Below, in pieces: positions 39,389-49,270 of a DNA stretch of 64,000 bases (position 1 is its first letter; each line of letters starts with the position of its first letter). The DNA is from Affinibrenneria salicis. GTDB lineage: Bacteria; Pseudomonadota; Gammaproteobacteria; Enterobacterales; Enterobacteriaceae. The notes beneath the pieces were generated by a model. That model had not been told where the DNA came from and did not search any database. It was given only the letters and a program-made list of their open reading frames with translations. The position numbers were made by a program, and so were the translations under genes. The stretch spans positions 1-64,000 of the forward strand of contig NZ_VYKJ01000001.1 of NCBI RefSeq assembly GCF_008710095.1, in the 5' to 3' direction.

Positions 39389-40420
39389 ATGCAATCGCTT
39401 AACACAACCAGCCTGAAGATCGTGAATAACCAGCTGTGGATCCTCGATCAACAGGCGCTGCCGCAAGAAACCCGCTGGTGCCTCTGCCCCGACGTCGCGA
39501 CGCTGGTCGACCACATTCAGGCTCTGCGCGTGCGAGGCGCGCCGCTGATTGGTCTGTCTGCCAGCCTGCTGCTGGCGCTGCTGGCCGAACAGGGAATGGC
39601 GCGGGAGCCGCTGACGCTGGCGCTGCACACGTTGCGCGCGGCGCGCCCGACCGCGGTCAATCTGATGAATAACCTCGATCGCATGCAGCAGGCGCTGGAC
39701 ATGACGGATTATCGCCGCGCCATGGCGGACGAGGCTCTGCGCCTGGTGGAAGAAGATCGAGCGCTATGCGAGCGCATCGCCGTTCAGGGCGCGGAACTGG
39801 TCAAACCGGGCAGCCGGCTGCTGACCCACTGCAATACCGGCGGCCTGGCTACCGCCGGCATCGGTACGGCGATTGGCGTGCTGCTGCGCGCTCATCAGCA
39901 GGGCAAGGTGGCGCAGGTATGGGTGGACGAGACCCGCCCGCTGCTGCAGGGCGGACGACTAACCGCCTGGGAACTGGGTGAGTTGGGCATTCCCCGACGT
40001 CTGATCTGCGATTCGATGGCCGCCAGCCTGATGGCTCAGGGCCAAGTCGACGCCGTCTGGGTCGGCGCCGACCGCATCGCCGCGAACGGCGATGTGGCGA
40101 ACAAAATCGGCACTTACAGCCTGGCCGTGCTGGCGCACTATCACCACATTCCGTTTTATGTGGCCGCGCCGCACACCACGCACGATCCACACTGCCCGAA
40201 CGGCGCGGCGATCCCGATAGAGCAGCGCGCGGCGGCCGAAGTGACCGGCGCCGCCGGCAGTTTCGGCCACTGCCAGTGGGCGCCGGACGACGTACCGGTC
40301 TATAACCCAGCATTCGACGTCACGCCGGCCGCGCTCATCAGCGGTTGGGTACTGGACTGCGGCGTGATCACGCCGCAGCAGGCGAAGGACGGTATTTTTC
40401 AACGCCCGCTGTCGGCATAA
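39389..40420 (+). CDS. mtnA: Methylthioribose-1-phosphate isomerase
   Basis: MtnA (343 aa) isomerises 5-methylthioribose 1-phosphate to the ribulose form. The eIF2B-like fold carries the proposed catalytic Cys in [21 protein letters not shown] and Asp in [27 protein letters not shown], with [12 protein letters not shown] near the start. It ends with [17 protein letters not shown]. The last ~130 bases of the gene are repeated in tandem just after the stop. Confidence 0.95.
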   Translation: MQSLNTTSLKIVNNQLWILDQQALPQETRWCLCPDVATLVDHIQALRVRGAPLIGLSASLLLALLAEQGMAREPLTLALHTLRAARPTAVNLMNNLDRMQQALDMTDYRRAMADEALRLVEEDRALCERIAVQGAELVKPGSRLLTHCNTGGLATAGIGTAIGVLLRAHQQGKVAQVWVDETRPLLQGGRLTAWELGELGIPRRLICDSMAASLMAQGQVDAVWVGADRIAANGDVANKIGTYSLAVLAHYHHIPFYVAAPHTTHDPHCPNGAAIPIEQRAAAEVTGAAGSFGHCQWAPDDVPVYNPAFDVTPAALISGWVLDCGVITPQQAKDGIFQRPLSA

Positions 40421-40567
40421 ACGGGCGGCCAGCGGACGACGTACCGGTTCGACGTCACGCCGGCCGCGCTCATCAGCGGTTGGGTGCTGGACTGCGGCGT
40501 GATCACGCCGCAGCAGGCGAAGGACGGTATTTTTCAGCGCCCGCTGTCGGCATAAACGGGCGGCCAG
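40285..40567. repeat. Tandem duplication of the mtnA 3' end
   Basis: Unit 1 (about 40285-40432) spans the last part of mtnA and 12 bases past its stop; unit 2 (about 40433-40567) follows directly. They differ by a 14-base deletion in unit 2 after GACGTACCGGT and at least two substitutions (GTACTGG/GTGCTGG, CAACGC/CAGCGC). Unit 2 still encodes [23 protein letters not shown] and the rest in the same codon phase, with its own stop, but it has no start and is not expected to be translated. Confidence 0.9.
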
Positions 40568-40604
40568 CGGACGGTGCGCGTCCGCCGGCTGTACCGGGGA
40601 TCGA

Positions 40605-41147
40605 TCAGGCCAGTTTGGGATAGGCGTCGGCGATTTTGTCGCCGGTAAAGCGGGCGACCCAGCCTTCCGGATTGTCGAACAGGCGGATGGCGGTAAAATT
40701 CGGCTCCGGCCCCATATCGAACCAGTGCGCGGTCCCCGCAGGCACCGAGATCAAATCCTCCTTCTCACACAGAATCTGGAAAATTTTTCCATTCAAATGC
40801 AGGCAAAACAATCCGGCGCCCTCGACAAAAAAACGCACCTCGTCTTCGCCGTGCGTGTGCTCGACTAAAAACTTAGTGCGCAATTCGGCGCGCTGCGGAT
40901 GATCGGCGCGCATGCTGATCACATCCCAGCTCTGGTAACCCTTTTCAGCCACCAGCTTATCGATCTCGTGTTGATAAGCCGCCAGCACTTCTTCCGCCGC
41001 AGGCGAAGCGCTTAGCGGACGATCCGCGCGCCAGCGTTCAAACCGTACGCCGATTTCCGCCAACTGCTGGCGAATGGCTTCGGCATCCCGGCTTTGCCAA
41101 AGCGGCTGGCGGGCATCGTTATCACTAAAGATGGTCAGTGCACTCAT
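40605..41147 (-). CDS. mtnD: Acireductone dioxygenase
   Basis: MtnD (180 aa) oxidises the acireductone of methionine salvage; with Fe it gives the 2-keto-4-methylthiobutyrate precursor of methionine, with Ni an off-pathway product. The cupin metal ligands are in [21 protein letters not shown] (His, His, Glu) and a later His in [12 protein letters not shown] chose the start MSALTIFSD. It overlaps mtnC by four bases. Confidence 0.95.
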   Translation of the reverse strand: MSALTIFSDNDARQPLWQSRDAEAIRQQLAEIGVRFERWRADRPLSASPAAEEVLAAYQHEIDKLVAEKGYQSWDVISMRADHPQRAELRTKFLVEHTHGEDEVRFFVEGAGLFCLHLNGKIFQILCEKEDLISVPAGTAHWFDMGPEPNFTAIRLFDNPEGWVARFTGDKIADAYPKLA

Positions 41148-41833
41148 TGGCAAAACTCCCGTAAATTAATCTGGTCAAAACGTGTCACCTGAATATGGCG
41201 GCTGGCGGCATCGGCCGGACCGCGGATCAGTTGGCGGGTGTGCCAGCCCGCCTGCTGCGCGGCGTCCAGCTCCTGATGGATATCGGACAAAAACAGCACT
41301 TGTCCGCCAGGCAGATCGATCTCCCCGGCGATGGCATGATAGGAGGCCGACTCGCGTTTGGCGCCGACCCGGGTGTCAAAATAGCCGCTGAACAGCGGCC
41401 GCAGATCGCCCGCTTCGCTGTGGCCGAACAACAAGGTCTGCGCTTCCACCGAGCCGGATGAGTAGACGAACAGACGCACGCCCTGACGCCGCCATTCCGT
41501 CAGTTGCGGCGCCACATCCGCATAGACATGGCCGTGAAAATCGCCGTTCTGATAGCCGCCGCGCCAGATAATGCCCTGCAGCAGCTTGAGCGCGGTCGAT
41601 TTGCGGTCCTCGTCCATAAAACGCAGCAGGGTGGCGATCAGGGCGTCGCTACTCGCGTCCGACTGTCCCGTCTCCTGACGCAGCGCCTGCAGCGCCTGAG
41701 CGATCTCCTCGCTGTGCGCCTGCCGGCGCACCGTCTCCGCCAGCCGCGCGCGCGCGTAAGGAAACAGAACGTTATGCACGAAGCGGATATCGCTGGTGGT
41801 GCCTTCTATATCGGTCACAATCGCCTGAATCAT
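41144..41833 (-). CDS. mtnC: Acireductone synthase (enolase-phosphatase)
   Basis: MtnC (229 aa) is a HAD-family enzyme that enolises and dephosphorylates 2,3-diketo-5-methylthiopentyl-1-phosphate. HAD motif I is [16 protein letters not shown], motif [17 protein letters not shown], and motif [21 protein letters not shown] chose [13 protein letters not shown] at 41833; upstream codons in the open frame are part of mtnB. It overlaps mtnB and mtnD by four bases each, indicating tight translational coupling. Confidence 0.95.
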   Translation of the reverse strand: MIQAIVTDIEGTTSDIRFVHNVLFPYARARLAETVRRQAHSEEIAQALQALRQETGQSDASSDALIATLLRFMDEDRKSTALKLLQGIIWRGGYQNGDFHGHVYADVAPQLTEWRRQGVRLFVYSSGSVEAQTLLFGHSEAGDLRPLFSGYFDTRVGAKRESASYHAIAGEIDLPGGQVLFLSDIHQELDAAQQAGWHTRQLIRGPADAASRHIQVTRFDQINLREFCQ

Positions 41834-42444
41834 TTCGCCTCCAGCAGACGCCGCTGAAGTTCGCACTGGAACAGAAACTCCAGCCCTTCCAGATGACGGC
41901 GCGCTTCTTTCACGTCCGCTCCCCAACAGTACAGCCCGTGGCCGCGCACCAGAAACCCGTAGCGCAACGGCGCGCTTTGCGCCCGGTCGGCCACGCGCGC
42001 CGCCAGCGCGGGAATGTCCTGATCGTTGTCAAAAATCGGGATCGCCACGCGATCCCGATGACTGCGCTGGCCGCCGAGCGATTTCTGCATCTCATAGCCC
42101 TGCAGCACCAGCTGGTCCGAGCGCTCCACGCGCGACAGCACGGTGGCGTTGACCGAGTGCGTATGCAGAACCGCGCCGATCCCGCGGTCCAGACGATATA
42201 ATAAAGTATGCAGACCGGTTTCCGCAGATGGGGTCCGGCTGTCCAGCACCCGATCGGTAGCGATCTCGACCGGCAAAAAGTCCTCGCGCCGCAGCGCGCC
42301 TTTATCCTTGCCGGACTCCGAGATCAGGCACTGATATTCACCCGACCGCACCGACATATTTCCCCCGGTGGCCGGACACCAGCCCCGCAGTCCTATCCAG
42401 TGGCAGGCATCAACCAACGCGTTAAGTTGCGGATTATCCGTCAT
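41830..42444 (-). CDS. mtnB: Methylthioribulose-1-phosphate dehydratase
   Basis: MtnB (204 aa) dehydrates methylthioribulose 1-phosphate. It belongs to the class II aldolase family, with a zinc site in [16 protein letters not shown] and a third His in [32 protein letters not shown]. It is the first gene of the leftward mtnB-mtnC-mtnD operon and diverges from ybdL; tandem MetJ boxes lie between. Confidence 0.95.
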   Translation of the reverse strand: MTDNPQLNALVDACHWIGLRGWCPATGGNMSVRSGEYQCLISESGKDKGALRREDFLPVEIATDRVLDSRTPSAETGLHTLLYRLDRGIGAVLHTHSVNATVLSRVERSDQLVLQGYEMQKSLGGQRSHRDRVAIPIFDNDQDIPALAARVADRAQSAPLRYGFLVRGHGLYCWGADVKEARRHLEGLEFLFQCELQRRLLEAK

Positions 42445-42574
42445 TTCTCATCCTGTTAGCTCAATGTGATGGCCGTTAGCGGCGTAAGCTGTTGCCGCCG
42501 GTTTTCAGGTTAGCGCAGTAATGGCTTTCCCCTGAAATCTATTAGGTATATAACGATAGAACTTTATTGTATTT

Positions 42575-42598
42575 AGCCGTTTAAACGTCTGGGTATCT
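42575..42598. promoter_or_regulatory. Candidate MetJ operator between mtnB and ybdL
   Basis: Three contiguous 8-base units resemble met boxes (AGACGTCT): AGCCGTTT (6/8), AAACGTCT (7/8) and GGGTATCT (4/8). They lie 68 bases before ybdL in the divergent gap, in an AT-rich promoter-like stretch. With the site before mtnA, this suggests MetJ control at both promoters of the salvage cluster. Confidence 0.6.
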
Positions 42599-42665
42599 TG
42601 ATTGCTAAATATTAACATCGTGTTATATTATCGGCAACACAGGCTTGCAGGAGTCCCCTTCAGTC

Positions 42666-43826
42666 ATGAGCAGCACCCCACTCGTCCCCGAAAGTAAATT
42701 GCCCGCGCTGGGCACCACCATTTTCACCCAAATGAGCGCGCTGGCTCAGCAACACAAAGCCATCAACCTGTCGCAGGGTTTCCCGGATTTTGACGGTCCG
42801 CCCTGGCTGCAACAGCGGCTCGCGTGGCACGTTAGCCAGGGCGCCAACCAGTACGCGCCGATGACAGGCGTGGCGTCGCTGCGCAGCGCGATCGCCGATA
42901 AAACGGCCGAACTGTACGGCTGGCGGCCCGACGCCGACAGCGAAATCACCGTCACCGCCGGCGCCACGGAAGCGCTGTATGCGTCAATCACCGCGCTGGT
43001 GCGCCCTGGCGACGAGGTGATCTGCTTCGATCCCAGCTACGACAGTTATGCCCCGGCGGTCGCGCTGGCGGGCGGCATCCTGCGCCGTCTGCCGCTTCAG
43101 CCGCCGGCCTTTCGCGTCGACTGGTCGCAGTTCGCCGGCCTGCTGAGCGCGCGCGCGCGGCTGGTGATTCTCAACACGCCGCACAATCCTTCCGGCACCG
43201 TGTGGCTGGCGGAGGATTTTCGTCAGCTGTGGCAGGCGATTGCCGAACGCGAAATTTATGTGCTCAGCGACGAGGTCTACGAACATATCTGTTTTGCCCG
43301 CGACGGGCACGCCAGCGTGCTGGCGCACAACGAACTGCGTCAACGCGCGATCGCCGTCTCTTCGTTTGGCAAAACCTTTCATATGACCGGCTGGAAAGTC
43401 GGCTACTGCGTGGCGCCGGCCGCCATCAGCGCGGAAGTGCGCAAGATCCATCAGTATCTGACCTTCTCGGTCAATACGCCGGCCCAGCTGGCGCTGGCCG
43501 ATATGCTCAACGACCAGCCGCAGCACTGGCGCGAACTGCCCGATTTTTACCGCGCCAAACGCGATCGTTTCGTGCAGGGGCTGGCCGCCAGCCGCTTTGA
43601 GGTGCTGCCGTGCGAAGGAACCTATTTCCTGCTGGCCGACTACAGCGCGATTTCCGATCTGGACGACGTGAGTTTCTGCCGCTGGCTGACCGAGCAGGTC
43701 GGCGTGGCAGCTATTCCGCTGTCGGTCTTCTGCGCCGAACCTTTCCCGCACAGATTAATTCGTCTGTGCTTCGCCAAACAGGAAGCCACGCTGGACGCGG
43801 CTGCGGAGCGCTTATGTCAACTCTGA
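42666..43826 (+). CDS. ybdL: Methionine/glutamine aminotransferase (YbdL/MtnE type)
   Basis: A 386-aa PLP-dependent class I/II aminotransferase, same length as E. coli YbdL, which prefers methionine, Phe and His. In this cluster it would aminate 2-keto-4-methylthiobutyrate to methionine, the last salvage step (the MtnE role). NLSQGFPDFDGPPWL starts the fold, ILNTPHNPSGTVW and VLSDEVYEHI give PLP-binding residues, and the Schiff-base Lys is in SSFGKTFHMTGWKVGYC. I chose MSSTPLVPESKLP at 42666. It overlaps yafV by 13 bases. Confidence 0.93.
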   Translation: MSSTPLVPESKLPALGTTIFTQMSALAQQHKAINLSQGFPDFDGPPWLQQRLAWHVSQGANQYAPMTGVASLRSAIADKTAELYGWRPDADSEITVTAGATEALYASITALVRPGDEVICFDPSYDSYAPAVALAGGILRRLPLQPPAFRVDWSQFAGLLSARARLVILNTPHNPSGTVWLAEDFRQLWQAIAEREIYVLSDEVYEHICFARDGHASVLAHNELRQRAIAVSSFGKTFHMTGWKVGYCVAPAAISAEVRKIHQYLTFSVNTPAQLALADMLNDQPQHWRELPDFYRAKRDRFVQGLAASRFEVLPCEGTYFLLADYSAISDLDDVSFCRWLTEQVGVAAIPLSVFCAEPFPHRLIRLCFAKQEATLDAAAERLCQL

Positions 43827-44584
43827 AACTCACCCTGCTGCAACATCCGCTAATCTGGCTGGACGGCGCGGCTAACCTGCGCCATTTCGCCAACCAGCTG
43901 GCCGGCATTGAGGGACGCGATCTGATTATCCTGCCGGAGATGTTCACCACCGGCTTCGCCATGGACGCCCCGCAGCACGCCCTGCCGCAGGCCGAGGTGG
44001 TGAACTGGATGAGCGAGTGGGCGCAGCGCTGCAACGCGATGATTGGCGGCAGCGTCGCGCTGCAAACCGCGCGCGGAGCGGTGAACCGCTTTCTGCTGGT
44101 CGATCCGAGCGGCAACGTTCATCACTACGATAAACGTCATTTATTCCGCATGGCGGGCGAACATGAATACTACACCGCCGGCCAGCAGCGCACGCTGGTC
44201 GAATGGCGCGGCTGGCGCATTCTGCCGCAGGTATGCTACGACCTGCGTTTCCCGGTCTGGTCGCGCAACCATCAGGATTATGATCTCGCCCTGTATGTAG
44301 CCAGTTGGCCCGCGCCGCGCGCGCCGCACTGGCAGACGCTGCTGGCCGCCCGGGCGATAGAGAACCAGGCGTATGTCGCCGGCTGTAACCGGGTGGGAAC
44401 GGACGGCAACGGCCATCATTATCAGGGCGACAGCCGGATTATTACCCCGCAGGGAGAAATTCTGGCGCAGGCGCAGGCCAACGAAAGCGCGCGTCTGGAC
44501 GCCGAACTGTCGCTGGAAGCGCTGCAGAGCTACCGGGAATCCTTCCCCGCCTGGCGCGACGCCGATCGCTTCACGCTGCAGTAA
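43814..44584 (+). CDS. yafV: Omega-amidase YafV (nitrilase superfamily)
   Basis: YafV (256 aa) hydrolyses 2-oxoglutaramate, the deaminated product of glutamine transamination. The nitrilase triad is visible: Glu in IILPEMFTTGF, Lys in YDKRHLFRMAGE, and Cys in LPQVCYDLRFPVWSRN. The ATG at 43814 lies within the end of ybdL. The pairing fits known biochemistry: if YbdL takes its amino group from glutamine, YafV removes the by-product and pulls the reaction towards methionine. Confidence 0.94.
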   Translation: MSTLKLTLLQHPLIWLDGAANLRHFANQLAGIEGRDLIILPEMFTTGFAMDAPQHALPQAEVVNWMSEWAQRCNAMIGGSVALQTARGAVNRFLLVDPSGNVHHYDKRHLFRMAGEHEYYTAGQQRTLVEWRGWRILPQVCYDLRFPVWSRNHQDYDLALYVASWPAPRAPHWQTLLAARAIENQAYVAGCNRVGTDGNGHHYQGDSRIITPQGEILAQAQANESARLDAELSLEALQSYRESFPAWRDADRFTLQ

Positions 44585-45422
44585 ACGAGTAAACGCCGGC
44601 GGCCCGCGACCCCGGATTCGAATCTGAAGCGCGGCAACCGCCGCGCTGCGCCGGCCGTCGTCGGCTTCCCTGCATCGACCAGCCACTGCGCGCCGACAGC
44701 TAAATACCTCCGCACATTGACGTTTCACGTCTCATCGTACGAAGCCAGTACTGGCGGGATGTCATGTCCTGCATGTGTAGCGCTATCATGTGAAGCTATT
44801 TAGCGTTCCCGCCCGGCCGACTGACGCTTCCCTCTGTCCCCGCTAATCATCCCGTCAATCATTGTCGCCAGCCATTCTCCGCGAATAAATCTCCGGTGGA
44901 TATATCGAGCGCGCTCGCGAATTGAAGCGCGGATAAATGCGGATAATAATGAAGAAAATGGCGAGGGAAATATGCGGGCCGCTAACTGAGTTTTAGCGCA
45001 GAGAAATAGGTCCATCGGCGCTATATTTTATAGCGCTCTGGACGGCTATATTTCCCGCAGATTATCCGCATGACAATTACCTGCTATACTTAAAAGCGGC
45101 TGACGTGTTTATCCGTTGAAATGCTGTTCAGGCCGTTGTGTTATCTTCACCGACAGAGGCCTAAAACCAGAGATATATCACAAAAAATCTCCCCGGATAA
45201 AAACGAGATAAATCACGATGCGCCGCATAAAACAAAAAACGATTTATCAAATCGTTGAAATTGCAAAGAACAAAACCAATAACATTTTGTAATATATGAA
45301 TTTTATATTAAATTCAGCCGTTAAAAAAGAAAGAAAAAACGACCTTCCCGATGCGCGTAAATTATTGTTATCCCACAAGGATAAATGACGTGCAGGCCCC
45401 TGTTATATCAGACTAACGGGGG
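44585..45422. other. Long gap between yafV and the proU promoter
   Basis: About 840 bases. The first 250 are GC-rich with inverted repeats near the yafV stop; the rest becomes AT-rich towards proV. One open frame (44800-45015, minus) has no recognisable sequence. The AT-rich part (45180-45360) would suit H-NS binding, as at E. coli proU; this is inference. Confidence 0.4.
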
Positions 45423-45450
45423 TTGCCTCAGAATCTGAGTGTGTTAGGGT
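45423..45450 (+). promoter_or_regulatory. proU promoter (sigma-70, osmotically controlled type)
   Basis: TTGCCT (45423-45428), 16 bases, then TAGGGT (45445-45450). The whole stretch, including CAGAATCTGAGTGTGTTAGG, closely resembles the main E. coli proU promoter as I recall it. The weak -10 and the 70-base leader to proV are typical of that promoter, which is held down by H-NS and released in high salt. Confidence 0.65.
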
Positions 45451-45520
45451 ATAGGGCGTTTTTCACTTTCATCAGGACGGATTTATATATTATAAGTCAC
45501 TACAGGAAAACAATAAATTC

Positions 45521-46723
45521 ATGGCAATTAAACTCGAAGTAAAGAACCTTTATAAGATATTTGGTGAGCATCCCGATCGAGCCTTCAAACTGATCGATCG
45601 CGGTATGAATAAAGACCAGATATTCGAAAAAACCGGTCTGACTGTAGGGGTAAAAAATGCCAGTCTGGCCATTGAAGAAGGCGAGATATTTGTCATCATG
45701 GGGTTATCCGGTTCGGGTAAATCCACCCTGGTACGCCTTCTCAATCGTCTGATAGAACCGACCCGCGGACAGGTTCTGATCGATGGCGAAGATATCGCGC
45801 AAATTTCCGACAGCGCCCTGCGCGGCGTCCGGCGGGAAAAGATCAGTATGGTATTTCAGTCTTTCGCGCTGATGCCGCATCTGAATATTCTGGATAATAC
45901 CGCATTCGGGCTGGAGCTGGCCGGCATGTCCAAAACGGAGCGCGAGAAAAAAGCGATGGACGCGCTGCGTCAGGTAGGTCTGGACAGTCGCGCCCAGTCC
46001 TGGCCGGACGAACTCTCCGGCGGGATGCGGCAACGCGTCGGTCTGGCGCGCGCGCTGGCCAACAACCCGGACATTCTGCTAATGGATGAAGCTTTCTCCG
46101 CGCTCGATCCGCTGATCCGTAGCGAAATGCAGGACGAACTGGTGAAGCTCCAGTCGCGTCAGCAACGCACCATTGTCTTTATCTCGCACGATCTGGATGA
46201 AGCGATGCGCATCGGCGACCGTATCGCCATCATGCACGGCGGCGAGGTCATCCAGGTCGGCACGCCGGATGAGATTCTCAACAATCCGGCCAATGACTAT
46301 GTGAAGACCTTCTTCCGCGGCGTGGACATCAGCCAGGTGTTCAGCGCCAAAGATATCGCGAAGCGCCGTCCGGTTACCCTGATTCGTAAAACGCCCGGGG
46401 TCGGGCCGCGTTCGGCGCTGAAGCTGCTGCAGGACGAAGACCGCGACTACGGCTATGTACTGGAGCGCGGGCAGAAGTTTATCGGCGTGGTATCCATTGA
46501 CTCTCTGAAAAAAGCGCTGGCGGAACAGCAGACGCTGGAGCACGCCCTGTTAAGCGAGCCGGCGCCGGTACAGGCCGATATGCCACTAAGTGAGCTGATC
46601 TCTCCGGTTGCCCAGGCGCCCTGCGCCGTCCCGGTAATCGGCGAAAACAACGAATACATCGGCATCATTTCAAAAGGCATGTTGTTACAGGCCCTGGACA
46701 AAGAGGGAACGAATAATGAGTAA
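45521..46723 (+). CDS. proV: Glycine betaine/proline ABC transporter ATPase
   Basis: ProV (400 aa) powers uptake of glycine betaine and proline betaine in osmotic stress. Walker A is [14 protein letters not shown], the signature [16 protein letters not shown] and Walker [17 protein letters not shown]. The C-terminal part (about 280-400) carries a CBS pair, with [22 protein letters not shown] and [17 protein letters not shown], implicated in ionic sensing. AGGA precedes the ATG. It overlaps proW by eight bases. Confidence 0.96.
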   Translation: MAIKLEVKNLYKIFGEHPDRAFKLIDRGMNKDQIFEKTGLTVGVKNASLAIEEGEIFVIMGLSGSGKSTLVRLLNRLIEPTRGQVLIDGEDIAQISDSALRGVRREKISMVFQSFALMPHLNILDNTAFGLELAGMSKTEREKKAMDALRQVGLDSRAQSWPDELSGGMRQRVGLARALANNPDILLMDEAFSALDPLIRSEMQDELVKLQSRQQRTIVFISHDLDEAMRIGDRIAIMHGGEVIQVGTPDEILNNPANDYVKTFFRGVDISQVFSAKDIAKRRPVTLIRKTPGVGPRSALKLLQDEDRDYGYVLERGQKFIGVVSIDSLKKALAEQQTLEHALLSEPAPVQADMPLSELISPVAQAPCAVPVIGENNEYIGIISKGMLLQALDKEGTNNE

Positions 46724-47876
46724 TCAAGAGACTAACCCGTGGGAAACCACGGCGCCGGCAGGCAACGCCCCGGCACAGGCGGCTGACGCCGCCCAGTCGG
46801 TCCCGGCCGATGCCGCCGCCGATCCCTGGTCCGCCGGCTCCGCCGAGGCGGCGCAAAACGGCGCCGATGCCTGGAACAGCGCGCCGGCCGACGGCGCCCA
46901 TCAGGCGGCGCAGCAAGGCGCAGACTGGCTGAACAGCGCGCCCGCGCCGACCAGCGAGCACTTCAGCCTGCTCGATCCGTTTAAAGATACCCTGATCCCG
47001 TTGGATCACTGGGTCACCGTCGCCATCGACTGGCTGGTGCTGCACTTCAGACCGCTGTTTCAGGGCATTCGCGTGCCGGTCGATTTTATTCTGCGCGGCT
47101 TCGAACAGCTGCTGCTGGGTATGCCCGCGCCGGTCGCCATTCTGGTGTTCGCCCTGATCGCCTGGCAGATGTCCAGCCTCGGCATGGGCGTCGCCACGCT
47201 GGTGTCGCTGATTGCCATCGGCGCGATCGGCGCCTGGTCGCAGGCGATGGTGACGCTGGCGCTGGTGCTGACCGCGCTGTTCTTCTGCGTGCTGATAGGA
47301 CTGCCGCTCGGCATCTGGCTGGCGCGCAGCGAACGGGCGGCGCGCATTATCCGTCCCCTGCTGGACGCCATGCAGACTACGCCGGCCTTCGTTTATCTGG
47401 TGCCGATCGTCATGCTGTTCGGTATCGGCAACGTCCCGGGCGTGGTGGTGACCATTATCTTCGCCCTGCCGCCGATCGTACGTCTGACCATCCTGGGGAT
47501 TCGCCAGGTGCCGGAAGACCTGATCGAGGCCGGTGAATCCTTCGGCGCCAGCCCGCGCCAGATGCTGTTTAAAGTGCAGTTGCCGCTGGCCATGCCGACC
47601 ATTATGGCCGGCGTTAACCAGACGCTCATGCTGGCGCTGTCCATGGTGGTCATCGCGTCGATGATCGCCGTCGGCGGTCTGGGTCAGATGGTGCTGCGCG
47701 GCATCGGCCGTCTCGATATGGGACTGGCGGCCGTAGGCGGCGTTGGGATCGTCATTCTGGCGATTATCCTCGACCGTCTGACGCAGTCGCTGGGCCGCGA
47801 TAACCGCAGCCGCGGCAATCAGCGCTGGTACGCCGGCGGGCCGATTGGTCTGCTGACCCGACCATTCATTAAATAA
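46716..47876 (+). CDS. proW: Glycine betaine/proline ABC transporter permease
   Basis: ProW (386 aa) is the membrane permease. An unusually long, Ala/Asp/Trp-rich hydrophilic N-terminus (about 1-90) precedes the membrane part; E. coli ProW has 354 residues, so about 30 extra lie here, including two similar blocks ([15 protein letters not shown] and [15 protein letters not shown]). About seven helices follow, with the EAA loop [29 protein letters not shown]. It overlaps proV and precedes proX. Confidence 0.95.
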   Translation: MSNQETNPWETTAPAGNAPAQAADAAQSVPADAAADPWSAGSAEAAQNGADAWNSAPADGAHQAAQQGADWLNSAPAPTSEHFSLLDPFKDTLIPLDHWVTVAIDWLVLHFRPLFQGIRVPVDFILRGFEQLLLGMPAPVAILVFALIAWQMSSLGMGVATLVSLIAIGAIGAWSQAMVTLALVLTALFFCVLIGLPLGIWLARSERAARIIRPLLDAMQTTPAFVYLVPIVMLFGIGNVPGVVVTIIFALPPIVRLTILGIRQVPEDLIEAGESFGASPRQMLFKVQLPLAMPTIMAGVNQTLMLALSMVVIASMIAVGGLGQMVLRGIGRLDMGLAAVGGVGIVILAIILDRLTQSLGRDNRSRGNQRWYAGGPIGLLTRPFIK

Positions 47877-47963
47877 TTCTATTCATACCCGACGGATTGC
47901 GGCGGCCGCCGCCGCAAAGCCGCAGGGTATATCAACTCTGGTAAACAGAAAAAAGGAAACATC

Positions 47964-48959
47964 ATGCGCAAAACAGGACTCTGGGCTCTGGCCCTGACCA
48001 CACTGGTGAGCACACAAATCTCCGCAGCCGATTTGCCTGGCAAAGGCGTTTCTGTTCAACCGGTACAAAGCACCCTGTCGGAAGAAACCTTCCAGACGCT
48101 GCTGGTCAGCAAAGCGCTGGAAAAACTGGGCTATGACGTCCAGCCGCAGCGCGAAGTCGACTACAACGTAGCCTATACCTCCATCGCTTCGGGCGACACC
48201 ACCTTTATGGCGGTGAGCTGGGATCCGCTGCAGGTCGATATGTATAAAGCCGCCGGCGGCGACGCGAAGTTTTACCGTCAGGGCGTCTATGTCTCCGGCG
48301 CCGCGCAGGGCTATCTGATCGACAAAAAAACGGCGCAGCAGTACCACATCACCAACATCGCCCAGTTGAAAGATGCGAAAATCGCCCGTCTGTTTGACAC
48401 CAACGGCGACGGCAAGGCGGATCTGACCGGCTGTACGCCGGGCTGGGGCTGCGAAGCGTCGATTAACCATCATCTGAAGGCCTACGACTTAACGAAGACG
48501 GTGGAGCACAATCAGGGCAACTACGCCGCGCTGATCGCCGATACCATCACCCGGTTTAAAGAAGGCAAACCGATCCTGTATTACACCTGGACACCGTACT
48601 GGGTCAGCGATGTGCTGGTGCCCGGCCGCGACGTGGTCTGGTTACAGGTGCCGTTCTCTTCCCAGCCGGGCGAGATGCAAAACGTCAGCACCAAACTGCC
48701 GAACGGCGCCGACTATGGTTTCCCGGTTAACACCATCCATATCGCCGCCAATAAGCAGTGGGCGGAAAAAAATCCGGCCGCGGCTAAACTGTTCGCCATC
48801 ATGAAGGTGCCGGTAAGCGACATCAACGCGCAGAACATGCGGATGCATCAGGGCGAAGCCTCGCAGGCGGATATCGAACGCCACGTTAACGGCTGGATCG
48901 CCGCTCACCAGCAGCTGTTTGACGGCTGGGTGAAAACGGCCGCCGACGCCGCAAAATAA
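47964..48959 (+). CDS. proX: Glycine betaine/proline-binding periplasmic protein
   Basis: ProX (331 aa) captures betaines in the periplasm. The signal peptide is [21 protein letters not shown], cut before ADLPGKG. The mature start [32 protein letters not shown] matches the family; tryptophans in VSWDPLQ and [13 protein letters not shown] form the betaine-binding cage. AAAGGAAAC precedes the ATG. A GC hairpin (48971-48992) follows. Confidence 0.96.
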   Translation: MRKTGLWALALTTLVSTQISAADLPGKGVSVQPVQSTLSEETFQTLLVSKALEKLGYDVQPQREVDYNVAYTSIASGDTTFMAVSWDPLQVDMYKAAGGDAKFYRQGVYVSGAAQGYLIDKKTAQQYHITNIAQLKDAKIARLFDTNGDGKADLTGCTPGWGCEASINHHLKAYDLTKTVEHNQGNYAALIADTITRFKEGKPILYYTWTPYWVSDVLVPGRDVVWLQVPFSSQPGEMQNVSTKLPNGADYGFPVNTIHIAANKQWAEKNPAAAKLFAIMKVPVSDINAQNMRMHQGEASQADIERHVNGWIAAHQQLFDGWVKTAADAAK

Positions 48960-48970
48960 CCTCTCCGGCA

Positions 48971-48992
48971 CAGGGCGGTATACTCCGCCCTG
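48971..48992 (+). terminator. Hairpin after proX
   Basis: CAGGGCGG and CCGCCCTG pair around TATACT, 11 bases past the proX stop. No T-tract follows, so termination is likely but not certain. Confidence 0.5.
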
Positions 48993-49008
48993 CTCGCTCC
49001 CGGCGCGC

Positions 49009-49270
49009 TTATTGCGGCGCGCCGGCCTCTCCCTGACGCATGAATCCCAGCCGCGCCCGCGCTTCATCCGGCGGCGCCACCGAGCGATCCCACTCCGCTA
49101 CGATGCGCTTCACCCGTTCCACGAACTGAACGTTAGACCGCGCCAGCTCTCCTTTGCGATACAGGATATTGTCTTTCATCCCCACCCGCAGATGGCCACC
49201 GAGCGCCAGCGCCGCGTCGATGATCGGCAAATACCCGCGCCAGTCCCCGTCGCCGATATGCCGGCGACGC
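49009..49270 (-). pseudogene. Remnant of a BKACE (DUF849, beta-keto acid cleavage) enzyme
   Basis: The 73-codon frame ending at 49009 reads LPIIDAALALGGHLRVGMKDNILYRKGELARSNVQFVERVKRIVAEWD and is the C-terminal end of a DUF849 (3-keto-5-aminohexanoate cleavage enzyme-like) protein. GHLRVGMKDN is part of its active-site region. A few more codons of homology (GDGDWRGY) precede it up to about 49270. The first ~230 residues are gone, so it is a fossil left between proX and emrR. Confidence 0.7.

Noticed and set aside
44800..45015. 71-codon minus-strand frame upstream of proV
   Set aside because: No ribosome site or family match; Arg-rich and in a promoter region.
47881..47932. ATACCC...GGGTAT sequence between proW and proX, possibly another dispersed repeat
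   Set aside because: Only the ends resemble the family; the middle is a short GC hairpin lacking the CTGCAGG and CTTCCTGC blocks. It is more likely an intercistronic hairpin.
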